From Amycolatopsis sp. NBC_00345 (GTDB taxonomy: Bacteria > Actinomycetota > Actinomycetes > Mycobacteriales > Pseudonocardiaceae): DNA of 64,000 nt. The stretch covers positions 7,378,001-7,442,000 of the forward strand of contig NZ_CP107995.1 in the NCBI RefSeq assembly GCF_036116635.1, in the 5' to 3' direction. Below the pieces are notes generated by a model, which saw only the letters and a program-made list of their open reading frames with translations, was not told the origin of the DNA and did no database searches. How positions within the stretch are numbered: the stretch's first letter is position 1; each line of letters begins with the position of its first letter. The position numbers and the translations under genes are program-made. Positions 24,367 through 33,183 of the stretch are shown here, in pieces.

Positions 24367-24371
24367 TGCTG

Positions 24372-25472
24372 ATGGGACGTCCTATTCGCACCCGGAGGCA
24401 GGCGACGCTGGCGTCGCTCGCGGCGGAGCTCGGGGTGTCCAGGACCACCGTGTCCAACGCCTACAACCGGCCGGACCAGCTGTCCCCGGAACTGCGCCGT
24501 CGTGTTCTCGAGACCGCGCGGCGCCTCGGTTACCCCGGTCCCGACCCCGTGGCCCGTTCGCTGCGCACGCGTAAAGCGGGCGCCGTCGGGCTGCTGCTCA
24601 CCGAGAACCTGTCCTACGCGTTCCGCGACCCGGCCGCAGTCGGTGTGCTGGAAGGCCTCGCCCTCGCCTGCGAGGACGCCGGGGTCGGCCTGCACCTGGT
24701 GCCCGCGAGCCCCGGGCGCGAGGACGTCGCGGCCGTGCACCGCGCGGGGGTCGACGGTTTTGTCGTCTACTCCGTGCCGGACGACGACCCCCACCTGGCC
24801 GCGGTGCTGGAGCGGCCCGTCCCCACGGTGATCATCGACCAGCCCCGGGTCGAGGGCGTGGACCGCGTCGGCCCGGACGACGCCGCCGCCGTCACCGAGC
24901 TCGCCGAGCACCTCATCGCCCTCGGCCACCGACAGGTCGGGATCCTCTGCATGCGCCTGGCCCGCGAGCGCAATGACGACTTCGTCAACCCGCAGCGCCA
25001 GAGCAGCGCCCACTTCCACGTGCAGCGCATCCGCCTGGAGGCACTGGCCGCGGCGTTCTCCGCGGCGGGGGTCGACTGGGCGAGCGTGCCGGTCGTCGAG
25101 CGTTTCGACCACACGGTGGACGACGGCGCCTCGGGCGCCCGCCAGCTGCTCGACGCGTACCCGCAGGTCACGGCCCTGATCTGCACTTCCGACATCCTCG
25201 CACTCGGCGCGCTGGCCGAAGCCGAGCGACGCGGCCTGCGGGTGCCGCTGGACCTCACCGTCACCGGCTTCGACGGCATCTCCGAGGCCGAGCGCTCCGG
25301 GCTCACCACCGTCCACCAGCCGGTGCTGGAGAAGGGCAAGGTGGCCGGGCGGCTGCTGCTCGGCTCGGCCGAGCGGGTCGGCCCGAAGGTGATCACCCTG
25401 CCCACCGAGCTGCGGCTCGGCCGCACGTCGGCGCCGCCGCGCACGGTCGAGGAGCCCTGGTTCGGCGGCTGA
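24372..25472 (+). CDS. LacI-family transcriptional regulator
   Basis: 366 residues from ATG 24372; earlier in-frame starts (TTG 24231, ATG 24258) would add an atypical N-terminal extension before the helix-turn-helix. Seen: TLASLAAELGVSRTTVSNAY and SPELRRRVLETARRLGY (HTH and hinge), GAVGLLLTENLSYAFRDPAA at the start of the periplasmic-binding-like domain, TALICTSDILALGALAEAER, and LTVTGFDGISEAERSGLTTV. Likely a sugar-responsive repressor. Its neighbours do not reveal the effector. The inserted VNPQRQSSAHFHVQ segment in the core is a feature of one LacI subgroup. Confidence 0.9.
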   Translation: MGRPIRTRRQATLASLAAELGVSRTTVSNAYNRPDQLSPELRRRVLETARRLGYPGPDPVARSLRTRKAGAVGLLLTENLSYAFRDPAAVGVLEGLALACEDAGVGLHLVPASPGREDVAAVHRAGVDGFVVYSVPDDDPHLAAVLERPVPTVIIDQPRVEGVDRVGPDDAAAVTELAEHLIALGHRQVGILCMRLARERNDDFVNPQRQSSAHFHVQRIRLEALAAAFSAAGVDWASVPVVERFDHTVDDGASGARQLLDAYPQVTALICTSDILALGALAEAERRGLRVPLDLTVTGFDGISEAERSGLTTVHQPVLEKGKVAGRLLLGSAERVGPKVITLPTELRLGRTSAPPRTVEEPWFGG

Positions 25473-25498
25473 GACCGCGCTGCGTGCGTGCGCGGTGT

Positions 25499-25551
25499 GC
25501 CCTGAAGGCCACCTTCAGGGACCTGCATGCCCTCATGGTGGCCTTCAGGGC
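25499..25551. repeat. Dispersed palindrome family A, copy 1
   Basis: GCCCTGAAGGCCACC (25499-25513) and GGTGGCCTTCAGGGC (25537-25551) are perfect 15-bp arms of a 53-bp element; a second copy of the same length is at 37709-37761. It follows the lacI stop and could end transcription. Confidence 0.75.
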
Positions 25552-25668
25552 GCCCCCGACCCCTGATTCACCGTGACTTCGCACCTATCGCGTTGTGTCC
25601 TGGGCTTCGGCCGGGTTCCATGGGAGGGACCGCCCGCGTAGTCGGGGAAGTGTGGCCGGAAGGTGACC

Positions 25669-26160
25669 ATGACCTCCATCGACGTACTGCTCAAGCGCAA
25701 CCAGGAACTCGGCAACGTCGTGCCCGGCGACCGCTCGTCGCCCAAGCCCTCGTTGCAGGTGGCCATCCTGACCTGTATGGACGCCCGGGTGCGGGTGTTC
25801 GAGATCTTCGGCCTGATCCAGGGTGAGTCCCACGTGCTGCGCAACGCCGGCGGCGTGGTGACCGACGACATGATCCGCTCGCTGGCGCTGTCCCAGCGCA
25901 AGCTCGGCACCCGCGAGGTGCTGATCGTCCAGCACACCGACTGCGGCCTCTCGATGGTGACCGAGGACGACTTCAAGGACGAGCTGGAACAGGCCACCGG
26001 GCTGCGCCCGACCTGGTCGGTCGAGGCGTTCCGCAAGGTCGAGGACAGCGTGCGGGTGTCGATCGAGCGGGTGCGGCGCAGCGACTTCCTGGCCCACACC
26101 GACAACGTGCGCGGCTTCGTCTACGACGTGAAAACCGGGAGCCTGACCGAAGTCGCCTGA
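25669..26160 (+). CDS. Beta-class carbonic anhydrase
   Basis: 163 residues from ATG 25669 (GGAAGG 5 bases upstream; an in-frame GTG at 25663 is less likely). Zinc ligands and dyad: Cys36-Asp38-Arg40 in LTCMDARVRV, His89 and Cys92 in VQHTDCG. HVLRNAGGVVTDD is the conserved active-site strand. It interconverts CO2 and bicarbonate in the cytoplasm. It is a short, single-domain form like M. tuberculosis Rv3588c, and like that gene it neighbours mutY, supporting orthology. Confidence 0.93.
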   Translation: MTSIDVLLKRNQELGNVVPGDRSSPKPSLQVAILTCMDARVRVFEIFGLIQGESHVLRNAGGVVTDDMIRSLALSQRKLGTREVLIVQHTDCGLSMVTEDDFKDELEQATGLRPTWSVEAFRKVEDSVRVSIERVRRSDFLAHTDNVRGFVYDVKTGSLTEVA

Positions 26161-26183
26161 ACCGCGTCGGCTTCAATGTCCGG

Positions 26184-27059
26184 GTGGCTGTGGACGCGGA
26201 TGTGATGCTCGACTGGTTCACCACGCACGGACGGGACCTGCCGTGGCGGGAGCCGGACTGCACGGCGTGGGGTGTGCTGGTCAGCGAGATCATGCTCCAG
26301 CAGACGCCGGTCGCGCGCGTGCAGCCGATCTGGCTGGAGTGGATGGCGCGCTGGCCGGTGCCCTCGGCGCTGGCCGCGGAGACCACCGGCGAGGTGGTGC
26401 GCGCGTGGGGCAAGCTCGGCTACCCGCGCCGCGCGCTGCGGCTGCACGCGGCGGCCACGGTGGTCGCGGCCGAGCACGGTGACGTCGTACCGTCCGATGT
26501 GGACACTCTGCTCGCGTTGCCGGGCATCGGCGCGTACACCGCGCGGGCAGTGGCGGCTTTCGCGTACGGCAAGCGGGCGCCGGTGGTGGACACGAACGTG
26601 CGCCGCGTGGTCGCGCGGGCCGTGCACGGCGCGGGTGACGCGGGGCCGGCGTCCAACACCCGCGACATGGCCGACGTCGAGGTGCTGCTGCCGGCCGAGG
26701 ACGCGCCCGCGGCGAAGATGTCGGCCGCGCTGATGGAGCTGGGCGCGCTGATCTGCACCGCGCGCTCGCCGCGTTGCGCCGACTGCCCGATCTACGAGGA
26801 CTGCGCGTGGCAGCACGCCGGGAAGCCCGCGTACGCCGGGCCGGCCAAGCCCGTGCAGAAGTTCGCGGGCACCGACCGGCAGGTGCGCGGGCTGCTGCTC
26901 GACGTGCTGCGCGGCAGTGAGGGCCCGGTGGAGAAGGGGCGCCTCGACCTCGTCTGGCACGAGGCCGGGCAGCGCGACCGGTGCCTCGCCTCGTTGCTGG
27001 TCGACGGCCTGCTGGAGCAGACGGACGCCGGCCTGTTCTCACTTCCCGGCGAACACTAA
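26184..27059 (+). CDS. mutY: A/G-specific adenine DNA glycosylase MutY
   Basis: 291 residues from GTG. Seen: SEIMLQQTPVARV (catalytic Glu and adenine pocket), the helix-hairpin-helix LPGIGAYTARAVAAF, VVDTNVRRVVAR with the catalytic Asp, and the iron-sulfur cluster ligands Cys191-X6-Cys198-X2-Cys201-X5-Cys207. It removes adenine mispaired with 8-oxoguanine in base-excision repair. The C-terminal recognition domain is short compared with E. coli MutY, as in other actinobacterial forms. It is 23 bases after the carbonic anhydrase gene. Confidence 0.94.
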   Translation: MAVDADVMLDWFTTHGRDLPWREPDCTAWGVLVSEIMLQQTPVARVQPIWLEWMARWPVPSALAAETTGEVVRAWGKLGYPRRALRLHAAATVVAAEHGDVVPSDVDTLLALPGIGAYTARAVAAFAYGKRAPVVDTNVRRVVARAVHGAGDAGPASNTRDMADVEVLLPAEDAPAAKMSAALMELGALICTARSPRCADCPIYEDCAWQHAGKPAYAGPAKPVQKFAGTDRQVRGLLLDVLRGSEGPVEKGRLDLVWHEAGQRDRCLASLLVDGLLEQTDAGLFSLPGEH

Positions 27060-27149
27060 CGCGGTACAACGAAAGTCGGTAAGAAGTTGTCATGATCTTG
27101 CCGGCGGGTTAGCTTTCCCCCCGACGCAGTTCCAGCGGAGGGATTTCGC

Positions 27150-28112
27150 ATGGGGGAACCAACTCGCCGCGCCGTTCTCCGGGGCGGGCTCACAATCACC
27201 GCGGCCGGCGCACTCGGGCTGGCGGCCGCCCGCACCGCGAGCGCCAGTCCCAGCGCGCCGGACATCCACCCGACGTCGGAGTGGAACGCCCGGCCCGCGT
27301 CCGGCGCGATCGTGGTGGAGAACCACAAGCCGACGTACATCGTCGTGCACCACACCGTCGACCCCGGCAACAACACCGACTACTCGCTGGCCCACGCGCT
27401 GCAGATCTCCCGCGACATCCAGAACTTCCACATGGACACCCGCGGCTGGATCGACACCGGCCAGCAGTTCACGAACAGCCGCGGCGGCTACGTCACCGAA
27501 GGCAGGCACCGCAGCCTGGAGATCCTGCGCGGCGGCACGCAGCACGTGCAGGGCGCGAACGTCGCCGACCACAACAGCGAGTGCCTCGGCATCGAGAACG
27601 AGGGCCTGTACACCAGCGTCGACGTGCCGGTGGCGCTGTGGAACTCGCTGGTCAAGCTGATCGCCTACATCGCCGATCAGTACGGCATCACCCCCGATTT
27701 CATCAAGGGCCACCGCGACTTCAACTCCACCGAGTGCTGCGGCCAGGTGCTCTACAACCGGCTCCCGGAGCTGCGGACGGCGGTCGGCGGTGTGCTCGGC
27801 GTGGCCGTCTCACGGGCCGACGCGCCGGAGTGGCCACTGCTCAAACCCGGCGATACCGGACCGAACGTGCGTACCGCGCAGACGTTCCTGCGCGCCGCCG
27901 AATTCGGCGTGCCGACGGACGGGGTGTTCGGCCGGTCCACAAAGGACGCCGTGGCCGCGCTGGCCGCCGCGCACGGGCTCTCCCGCGACAGCTGCACGGC
28001 GGCGAAAGCGGCCGACGAATCCGGCTTCCTCGGCTCGGACGTCTGGCCGCTCATCGTGCCGTCCGGCCGCTCGACAGCGGCATGGCGGGCCGAACTGGCC
28101 TCGTCACGCTGA
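27150..28112 (+). CDS. Tat-exported N-acetylmuramoyl-L-alanine amidase (PGRP) with peptidoglycan-binding domain
   Basis: 320 residues. Twin-arginine signal TRRAVLRGGLTITAAGALGL, cleaved near TASAS. The PGRP/Amidase_2 domain (about 35-205) has zinc-ligand His67/68 in IVVHHTVDP and His188 with Cys196/197 in GHRDFNSTECCGQ; the usual CPG is CCG here. Residues about 225-300 form a PG_binding_1-like domain (LKPGDTGPNVRTAQTFLRAA). It should cleave the stem peptide from muramic acid outside the membrane. M. tuberculosis has a similar protein in this neighbourhood (Rv3594). A perfect 24-bp palindrome follows the gene. Confidence 0.9.
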   Translation: MGEPTRRAVLRGGLTITAAGALGLAAARTASASPSAPDIHPTSEWNARPASGAIVVENHKPTYIVVHHTVDPGNNTDYSLAHALQISRDIQNFHMDTRGWIDTGQQFTNSRGGYVTEGRHRSLEILRGGTQHVQGANVADHNSECLGIENEGLYTSVDVPVALWNSLVKLIAYIADQYGITPDFIKGHRDFNSTECCGQVLYNRLPELRTAVGGVLGVAVSRADAPEWPLLKPGDTGPNVRTAQTFLRAAEFGVPTDGVFGRSTKDAVAALAAAHGLSRDSCTAAKAADESGFLGSDVWPLIVPSGRSTAAWRAELASSR

Positions 28113-28189
28113 TCCGGCGGTCACGTGTGCCAGCGAGGGCGGCACACGTGGCCGACCGGGCCCCCTGCTCACCAGCCCTCGGCCGAAGT

Positions 28190-28240
28190 CCGTCAAGGCC
28201 TCCTTACCCGCGTCCCACGCGGGTAAGGAGGCCTTGACGG
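28190..28240. repeat. Dispersed palindrome family B, copy 1 (terminator-like)
   Basis: Arms 28190-28213 and 28217-28240 are perfectly complementary over 24 bp (CCGTCAAGGCCTCCTTACCC ...) with a 3-base loop. It sits between the convergent amidase and hydrolase genes, 6 bases from the hydrolase stop, and so probably terminates both transcripts. Confidence 0.78.
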
Positions 28241-28245
28241 AGGTT

Positions 28246-28998
28246 CTAGAGCCCGGCCAGGAACGCCTCCACCGCCCCGCGGTAGGTCTCCGGCGCCTCG
28301 GCGTGCGGCAGGTGCGCCGAACCGGGGACGACGAAGTGCCGCGCGCCGGGCACCCGCTCGGCGACCGCGGCCTGCTGGCCCGCCGGCATGGCCGTGTCCT
28401 CGCCCTCCACGACCAGCAGCGGGCACCGGATACCGTCCACAATGGACCAGTAGTCGCGGCGGCCCCACTCGGCGGCGATCTCGTAGAGGTCCGATAGCTC
28501 GGCGATCAGGTGGTAACCGTCGTCCCGCTCCTCGACGCACTCGGTGAAGTAGTCGCCCGCCGAGCCGAAGAACTCGCGGACGTGCGCGAGCGACTCGAAC
28601 GCCGTGGGCCAGCTCTCGAAGTAGCCCCGCCAGGTCTCCACGGTGCGGCCGCGCTGGTCGGGCGCGAAGTCCTCGCTGACCACGGCGCGCACCAGGTCCG
28701 GGTGCGCCGCCGCCGTCGCCCACGCGTGCAGCCCGCCCATGGAGTGCCCGATCAGCACACTCGGGCCGATCTCGCGCAGCACCTCGGCGACGTCGGCGGT
28801 GAACTGCTCCGTGGTCCACGGCCCGGTGTGCGGCGCGCGACCGTGTCCCCGCGCGTCGAGGCCGTACACCGCGCCGTACGGCTTGAGCCACTGCGCGACC
28901 CGCCACCACGTCCGGGCCCGGCCCATCAGCCCGTGCAGCAACAACACCGACACGCCCGTGCCGGTCTCGCCGCCGAAGTGGATCAGCCCTGGTCGCAT
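28246..28998 (-). CDS. Alpha/beta hydrolase
   Basis: 250 residues. ATG 28998 is chosen because GGGAGA lies just upstream; the longer GTG-type frame adds an unconserved N-terminus. Seen: VLLLHGLMGRARTWW (oxyanion loop HG), the nucleophile elbow LIGHSMGGLHAW, a late Asp region LLVVEGEDTAMP and the catalytic His in PGSAHLPHAE. A small-molecule esterase, lactonase or C-C hydrolase; the substrate is not readable. It corresponds in place to M. tuberculosis Rv3591c. Divergent from the M1 peptidase lipoprotein. Confidence 0.88.
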   Translation of the reverse strand: MRPGLIHFGGETGTGVSVLLLHGLMGRARTWWRVAQWLKPYGAVYGLDARGHGRAPHTGPWTTEQFTADVAEVLREIGPSVLIGHSMGGLHAWATAAAHPDLVRAVVSEDFAPDQRGRTVETWRGYFESWPTAFESLAHVREFFGSAGDYFTECVEERDDGYHLIAELSDLYEIAAEWGRRDYWSIVDGIRCPLLVVEGEDTAMPAGQQAAVAERVPGARHFVVPGSAHLPHAEAPETYRGAVEAFLAGL

Positions 28999-29056
28999 CG
29001 TGTCTCCCGCCCGTTTGCCCGCCACCCAACCACATCGCAGCACCTAGGGTGGAACG

Positions 29057-30469
29057 ATGCGCAGCCGCCGCCTCGCCGCCATCGCCATCGTCGGCGTGCT
29101 CGCGCTGTCCGCCTGCAGTACGGACGAACCGCCGCCGATGCACCCGTCGGCAGGTGCCGCCAGCGCAGGCGATCCGTACTACCCGGGAGACGGCAACGGC
29201 GGTTACGACGCGCTCGATTACCACGTCGGCGTCGGCTACGACCCGGCGAGCGGGCACCTCGACGGGGACACCACGGTGACCGCGAAAGCCACGCAAGACC
29301 TCAGCCGCTTCGACCTCGACCTGCGCGGCCTCGACGTGCAGACGGTCGAGATCGACGGCCAGCCCGCGAAGTTCAGCCGTGACAAGGCACTCAAGCTGGT
29401 GGTCACCCCGGCGTCGCCGCTGCGCGCGGGGACGACGTTCCACACCCGCGTCCGTTACGGCGGCGACCCGTCGAAGACCGCGCACGAAGGCGGCAGCGAG
29501 AACGGCTGGAGCCGCTCGGCGGACGGCGGCGCGTACATGGTGGGCGAGCCCCATTCGGCCGCGTTCTGGTTTCCGGTCAACGAAACCCCGCGCGACAAGG
29601 CGACCTTCACCCTCACCGCGCACGTGCCGGACGGCTGGACGGTGATCTCCAACGGCCGTGAGCAGGGCACCTCGACCGCGGCCGGGAAGACCACGACAAC
29701 GTGGACCGAGCCGAACCCGATCGCCAGTTACCTCACCACGATCGCGATCGACAAGTTCACCGTGGAGCGTTCGGCGCTGCCGGACGGGACGCCCGTGGTG
29801 TCCGCGTACGCGCCGGGCGCGGAGGCCCGAGAGGGGACCGGGAGCCAGCTGCCCGAGGTGCTGGCCTTCCTGAGCAGCAAGTTCGGCCCGTACCCGCAGA
29901 GCGCGGCCGGCGGGATCTACCTCGACGAGGGCATCCACTTCTCGCTGGAAACGCAGACGCGCCCGACGTACGCGAAGTGGGCGGAGCTGCTCACCCTGGT
30001 GCACGAGAACGCGCACCAGTGGTTCGGCGATTCGGTCTCGCTGGATTCCTGGTCCGACATCTGCCTGAACGAGTGCTTCGCGTCGTACGCGCAGTGGCTC
30101 TGGTCCGAGCGCGAGGGCCAGAACCTGGACGACCGTTACCGCACGGCCGTCGAGATCACCCACGACAGCACGGACTTCTGGAGCCGGAAACTCACCGGGA
30201 TGGGTGCCGGTCACGAGTTCGAAGGCGTGTACGACAAGGGAATCCTCGCCATGCACGCGTTACGCCGGCGGATGGGCGAGACGGCGTTCGACAAGCTGCT
30301 GCACGAGTGGCCCGCCGAGCACCGCCACGGCAACGCGACCTGGGACCAGTTCGAGCAGCTCGTGTCGAAGGTCAGCGGGCAGAACCTGGCCGCGTTCGTC
30401 GACGACTGGTTCCGCGGCACGAAACGGCCGGCCGACGCCGACCTCTACCCCGGCTCCCTGCGCTCCTGA
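29057..30469 (+). CDS. M1-family metallopeptidase, lipoprotein
   Basis: 470 residues. Lipoprotein signal MRSRRLAAIAIVGVLALSAC with lipobox LSAC (Cys20). The zinc site is His316-Glu317-x-x-His320 in VHENAHQWFGD with Glu339 in LNECFASY, the exact HExxH-X18-E spacing of M1 aminopeptidases. The substrate-binding strand that is GAMEN in classical members reads HFSLETQTRP here. Expected to trim peptides at the outer face of the membrane. About the same length and motifs as the Sec-secreted paralogue at 41130-42575. Its last 25 bases overlap the convergent AAA+ ATPase gene. Confidence 0.9.
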   Translation: MRSRRLAAIAIVGVLALSACSTDEPPPMHPSAGAASAGDPYYPGDGNGGYDALDYHVGVGYDPASGHLDGDTTVTAKATQDLSRFDLDLRGLDVQTVEIDGQPAKFSRDKALKLVVTPASPLRAGTTFHTRVRYGGDPSKTAHEGGSENGWSRSADGGAYMVGEPHSAAFWFPVNETPRDKATFTLTAHVPDGWTVISNGREQGTSTAAGKTTTTWTEPNPIASYLTTIAIDKFTVERSALPDGTPVVSAYAPGAEAREGTGSQLPEVLAFLSSKFGPYPQSAAGGIYLDEGIHFSLETQTRPTYAKWAELLTLVHENAHQWFGDSVSLDSWSDICLNECFASYAQWLWSEREGQNLDDRYRTAVEITHDSTDFWSRKLTGMGAGHEFEGVYDKGILAMHALRRRMGETAFDKLLHEWPAEHRHGNATWDQFEQLVSKVSGQNLAAFVDDWFRGTKRPADADLYPGSLRS

Positions 30470-31860
30470 TCGGAGCTGCCGAGCAGGGAGCGGGTCAGTG
30501 CGCCACGCGCGTCCTTCATCTCGGCCAACGCCTCGGCCAGATCGGCGTCGACGATCGTGACCTGCGGGTCTTCCGGCCGGGCGGTGATGGCGCGCAGAGT
30601 GGCGCGGCGCAGCAATTCCTTCACGAAGGAGGCCGTGACGCCTTCGGTGGCCTCGACGACCGGCGCCAGGTCGGCGGTCACGTTCAAGCCGCGGGAGTAC
30701 AGCTCCAGCAGCGCGGCCCGGCCGGCGGCGTCGGGGAGCGGGATCTCGACGGCCAGGTCCACCCGGCCCGGCCGGTCGGCCAGCGCCTTCTCCAGCTGGC
30801 TCGCGCGGTTGGTGGTGAGCAGGAACGTGACGTCGGCGTCGCCGCCCACGCCGTCCATCGCGTCGAGCAGGCTGAACAGCAGCGGGCCGCCACCCGAGTG
30901 GTGGCTGCGGTCCTCGGCGATGAGGTCGACGTCCTCGACCACGACCACACTCGGCTGAAGCCGGCGGGCGAGGGTGGCCGCCTTGGCAACGAAACGCATC
31001 GCCGAGCCGGTCAGGACCACCACGGTGCTGCCGGGCAGCCGCCCCATCAGATACCGGACGGTGTGGGTCTTCCCGGTGCCGGGCGGGCCGTGCAGCAGCA
31101 GGCCGCGCTTGAGGTGCTGACCGGCGGCGAGCAGGCGCGCGCCCTGCTCGGCGATGCCGATGGTGTGCCGCTCGACGGCGTCCAGCACGCCTTCGGGCAG
31201 CACCACGTCACCCTCGTCCAGCGTCGGGCGGGGCAGGAAGGTGAGCAGCTCGTTGCCGCGGTGCTCGCTGACGCCGAACGCCAGCACCTGGCCGCGCAGC
31301 ACGTCGTGCTCGACCATCAGCTGCTCGATGCGGTCGCGCGCCGCGGTGGCCGCCGAGCGGCTGCCGGAGAGCACCTCCAGCCGGCACTGCAGCTGGCCGT
31401 ACTGGGGATTCGCGCCGCGGACGCCGATCAGCACGCGGGCGCCGTCCGGCGCGACGGTGCCCACCAGGCCGAGCTGCACCACGTCCGCCGCCGCTTCGGG
31501 CCCGATCGCCGCCGTGCGGTAGTCGACCGCGCCCAGCTCGTACAGCCCGTGGTTCCGCCCGGCGACCAGCATGCCCACGAGGTCTTCGTGGCCACGCTGC
31601 CCGCCGGCGATGCCGAACCAGTCGGTGACCGTGCCGTGCTCGGCCAGGTACGCGTCGACCCCCGCCTGGATGTTCGCGTGCTCCCAGTCCTCGAAGACGC
31701 GCGTGACGACCAGCGCCTGGGCCAGCGGCACCCCGAGGTGCCCGGTGACCCGGTCGATCAGCTCGTTGGACTGGGCTCCCGCGACCGAGTCGGCGGCCGC
31801 CTTGACGATGCGCTGAAGGTCGCGGGCGAGCGCGCCGGCGAGCTCGTGTTCTTCCCCCAT
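30445..31860 (-). CDS. AAA+ ATPase, FtsH/CDC48-like module
   Basis: 471 residues. The N-terminal 230 residues are an unrecognised domain. The AAA module has Walker A LLHGPPGTGKTHTVRYLMGR, Walker B VVVVEDVDLIAED, sensor LLTTNRASQLEKAL and the arginine-finger-type DRPGRVDLAVEIPLPD. No protease domain or TM segment. Likely a stand-alone unfoldase or remodelling factor. The substrate is not evident. Convergent overlap with the M1 peptidase gene is small and probably incidental. Confidence 0.85.
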   Translation of the reverse strand: MGEEHELAGALARDLQRIVKAAADSVAGAQSNELIDRVTGHLGVPLAQALVVTRVFEDWEHANIQAGVDAYLAEHGTVTDWFGIAGGQRGHEDLVGMLVAGRNHGLYELGAVDYRTAAIGPEAAADVVQLGLVGTVAPDGARVLIGVRGANPQYGQLQCRLEVLSGSRSAATAARDRIEQLMVEHDVLRGQVLAFGVSEHRGNELLTFLPRPTLDEGDVVLPEGVLDAVERHTIGIAEQGARLLAAGQHLKRGLLLHGPPGTGKTHTVRYLMGRLPGSTVVVLTGSAMRFVAKAATLARRLQPSVVVVEDVDLIAEDRSHHSGGGPLLFSLLDAMDGVGGDADVTFLLTTNRASQLEKALADRPGRVDLAVEIPLPDAAGRAALLELYSRGLNVTADLAPVVEATEGVTASFVKELLRRATLRAITARPEDPQVTIVDADLAEALAEMKDARGALTRSLLGSSDQERREPG

Positions 31861-31889
31861 GCGTCCCAGGGTGACACGGACCGTCCCGG

Positions 31890-33086
31890 TCAGGCCACCG
31901 TCGCTCGGTCCAGCGGGTAGTCCGGCAGCTCGAACCCGTTGAGCACCTTCGCCGACTTGCGGGACAGCAGTTTCGTCGGCAGGTAGCGCAGCGCCCGCAT
32001 GGCCAAGCGCTGGAGCCGGATTCCCCGTTCGGTCAGCGGGACGGTGGTGGTGGAGTAGTCACGGCCCAGCTTCTGGTTGGCCAGCACCCACGGCCGCAGG
32101 CGCCGCTCGTAGGCCGCCAGCCCGGCGGCGTAATCCCCGCCGCACGCGGCCAGCTCGCCGGCCAGCACGTACGCGCCGACCAGCGCCAGGCTGGTGCCCT
32201 GGCCGGACGACGGCGACGAGCAGAAGGCGGCGTCGCCGAGCAGGCCGACGCGGCCCCGCGACCAGGAGTCGAGCGTGACCTGGCTGCTGGAGTCGAAGTA
32301 GAAGTCCGGCGCCGCGTCCAGCTGGTCGACGAAGGTGGCGACGTCCCAGCCCATGCCGGCCAGCCGTTCGCGGATGAGCTCCTTCTGCTTCCCGGTGTCC
32401 CGGTGGTCGTAGTCGATCTCGCCGGCGCGGACGGCCGCGAACGCCATCAGGTTGCGGTTGCCGTTGATCGTCCGCACGCCAAGGCTGCGTCCGGGCTCGG
32501 TGTAGACCAGCGCCCAGTTCTTCAGGTCCAGGTGGTTGCGCACGGTCCAGAACGACAGGTACGAGCCGAGGTGGTGCAGCGGCGTCTCGCCGAACTGCAG
32601 CGAGCGGACGCCGGAGTGCAGCCCGTCCGCGCCGATCACCACGTCGAACACCCGCGGCGCACCCACGGCGAACGTCACGTGCACACCGTCCGGCTGCTCG
32701 TCCATCGCGGTGATCCGGTCGCCGAAGACGTACTCGGTGTTGTCCTTCGTCACGTCGTACAGCACCTGGGACAGGTCGCCGCGCAGGATCTCGATCTCCG
32801 CGATCAGCCCGTCGCCGCCGAACTGGCCGACGGTCATCGACGCGACCCGGCGGCCCGTCCCGTCGACCAGCGAGAGGCCGCCGGTCGCCGTGCACGCGGC
32901 GCGGACCTGCTCGGCCAGCCCCATCCGCCGCACCGCTTCCTTGGCGACGCCGCGCACGTCCACGGCCTGGCCGCCCGGCCGCAGCCCCGGCGCCCGCTCG
33001 ACCACCGTGACTTCGGCGCCGGACCGGTGCAGCCAGAACGCCAGCGCCGGACCGGTGATGCTCGCCCCCGAGATCAAGACCTTCAC
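31890..33086 (-). CDS. FAD-dependent monooxygenase (UbiH/PHBH-like)
   Basis: 398 residues from GTG 33086 with AAGGGGGA upstream. FAD motifs: VLISGASITGPALAFWLHRS (GxGxxG variant GASITG), a second one in DVVIGADGLHSGVRS (DG motif) and GRVGLLGDAAFCSSPSSGQG (GD motif). Class A flavin monooxygenases hydroxylate or inactivate aromatic and drug-like compounds. A 26-bp inverted repeat in the short divergent promoter with mhuD suggests control by a TetR-type repressor not in the window. Confidence 0.88.
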   Translation of the reverse strand: MKVLISGASITGPALAFWLHRSGAEVTVVERAPGLRPGGQAVDVRGVAKEAVRRMGLAEQVRAACTATGGLSLVDGTGRRVASMTVGQFGGDGLIAEIEILRGDLSQVLYDVTKDNTEYVFGDRITAMDEQPDGVHVTFAVGAPRVFDVVIGADGLHSGVRSLQFGETPLHHLGSYLSFWTVRNHLDLKNWALVYTEPGRSLGVRTINGNRNLMAFAAVRAGEIDYDHRDTGKQKELIRERLAGMGWDVATFVDQLDAAPDFYFDSSSQVTLDSWSRGRVGLLGDAAFCSSPSSGQGTSLALVGAYVLAGELAACGGDYAAGLAAYERRLRPWVLANQKLGRDYSTTTVPLTERGIRLQRLAMRALRYLPTKLLSRKSAKVLNGFELPDYPLDRATVA

Positions 33087-33119
33087 GATGTCCCCCTTCG
33101 CTTGTCGGTCCCTTCATGA

Positions 33120-33145
33120 TAGCCACAGTCATTTGACAGTCGCTA
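33120..33145. promoter_or_regulatory. TetR-operator-like inverted repeat between the monooxygenase and mhuD
   Basis: TAGCCACAGTCA (33120-33131) and TGACAGTCGCTA (33134-33145) are complementary at 10 of 12 positions with a 2-base spacer. It sits 34 bases upstream of the monooxygenase GTG and 39 bases upstream of mhuD. Confidence 0.55.
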
Positions 33146-33183
33146 CCACTTTTCTCCGGGCGGTGAATCAGTACGCTGGGGGC

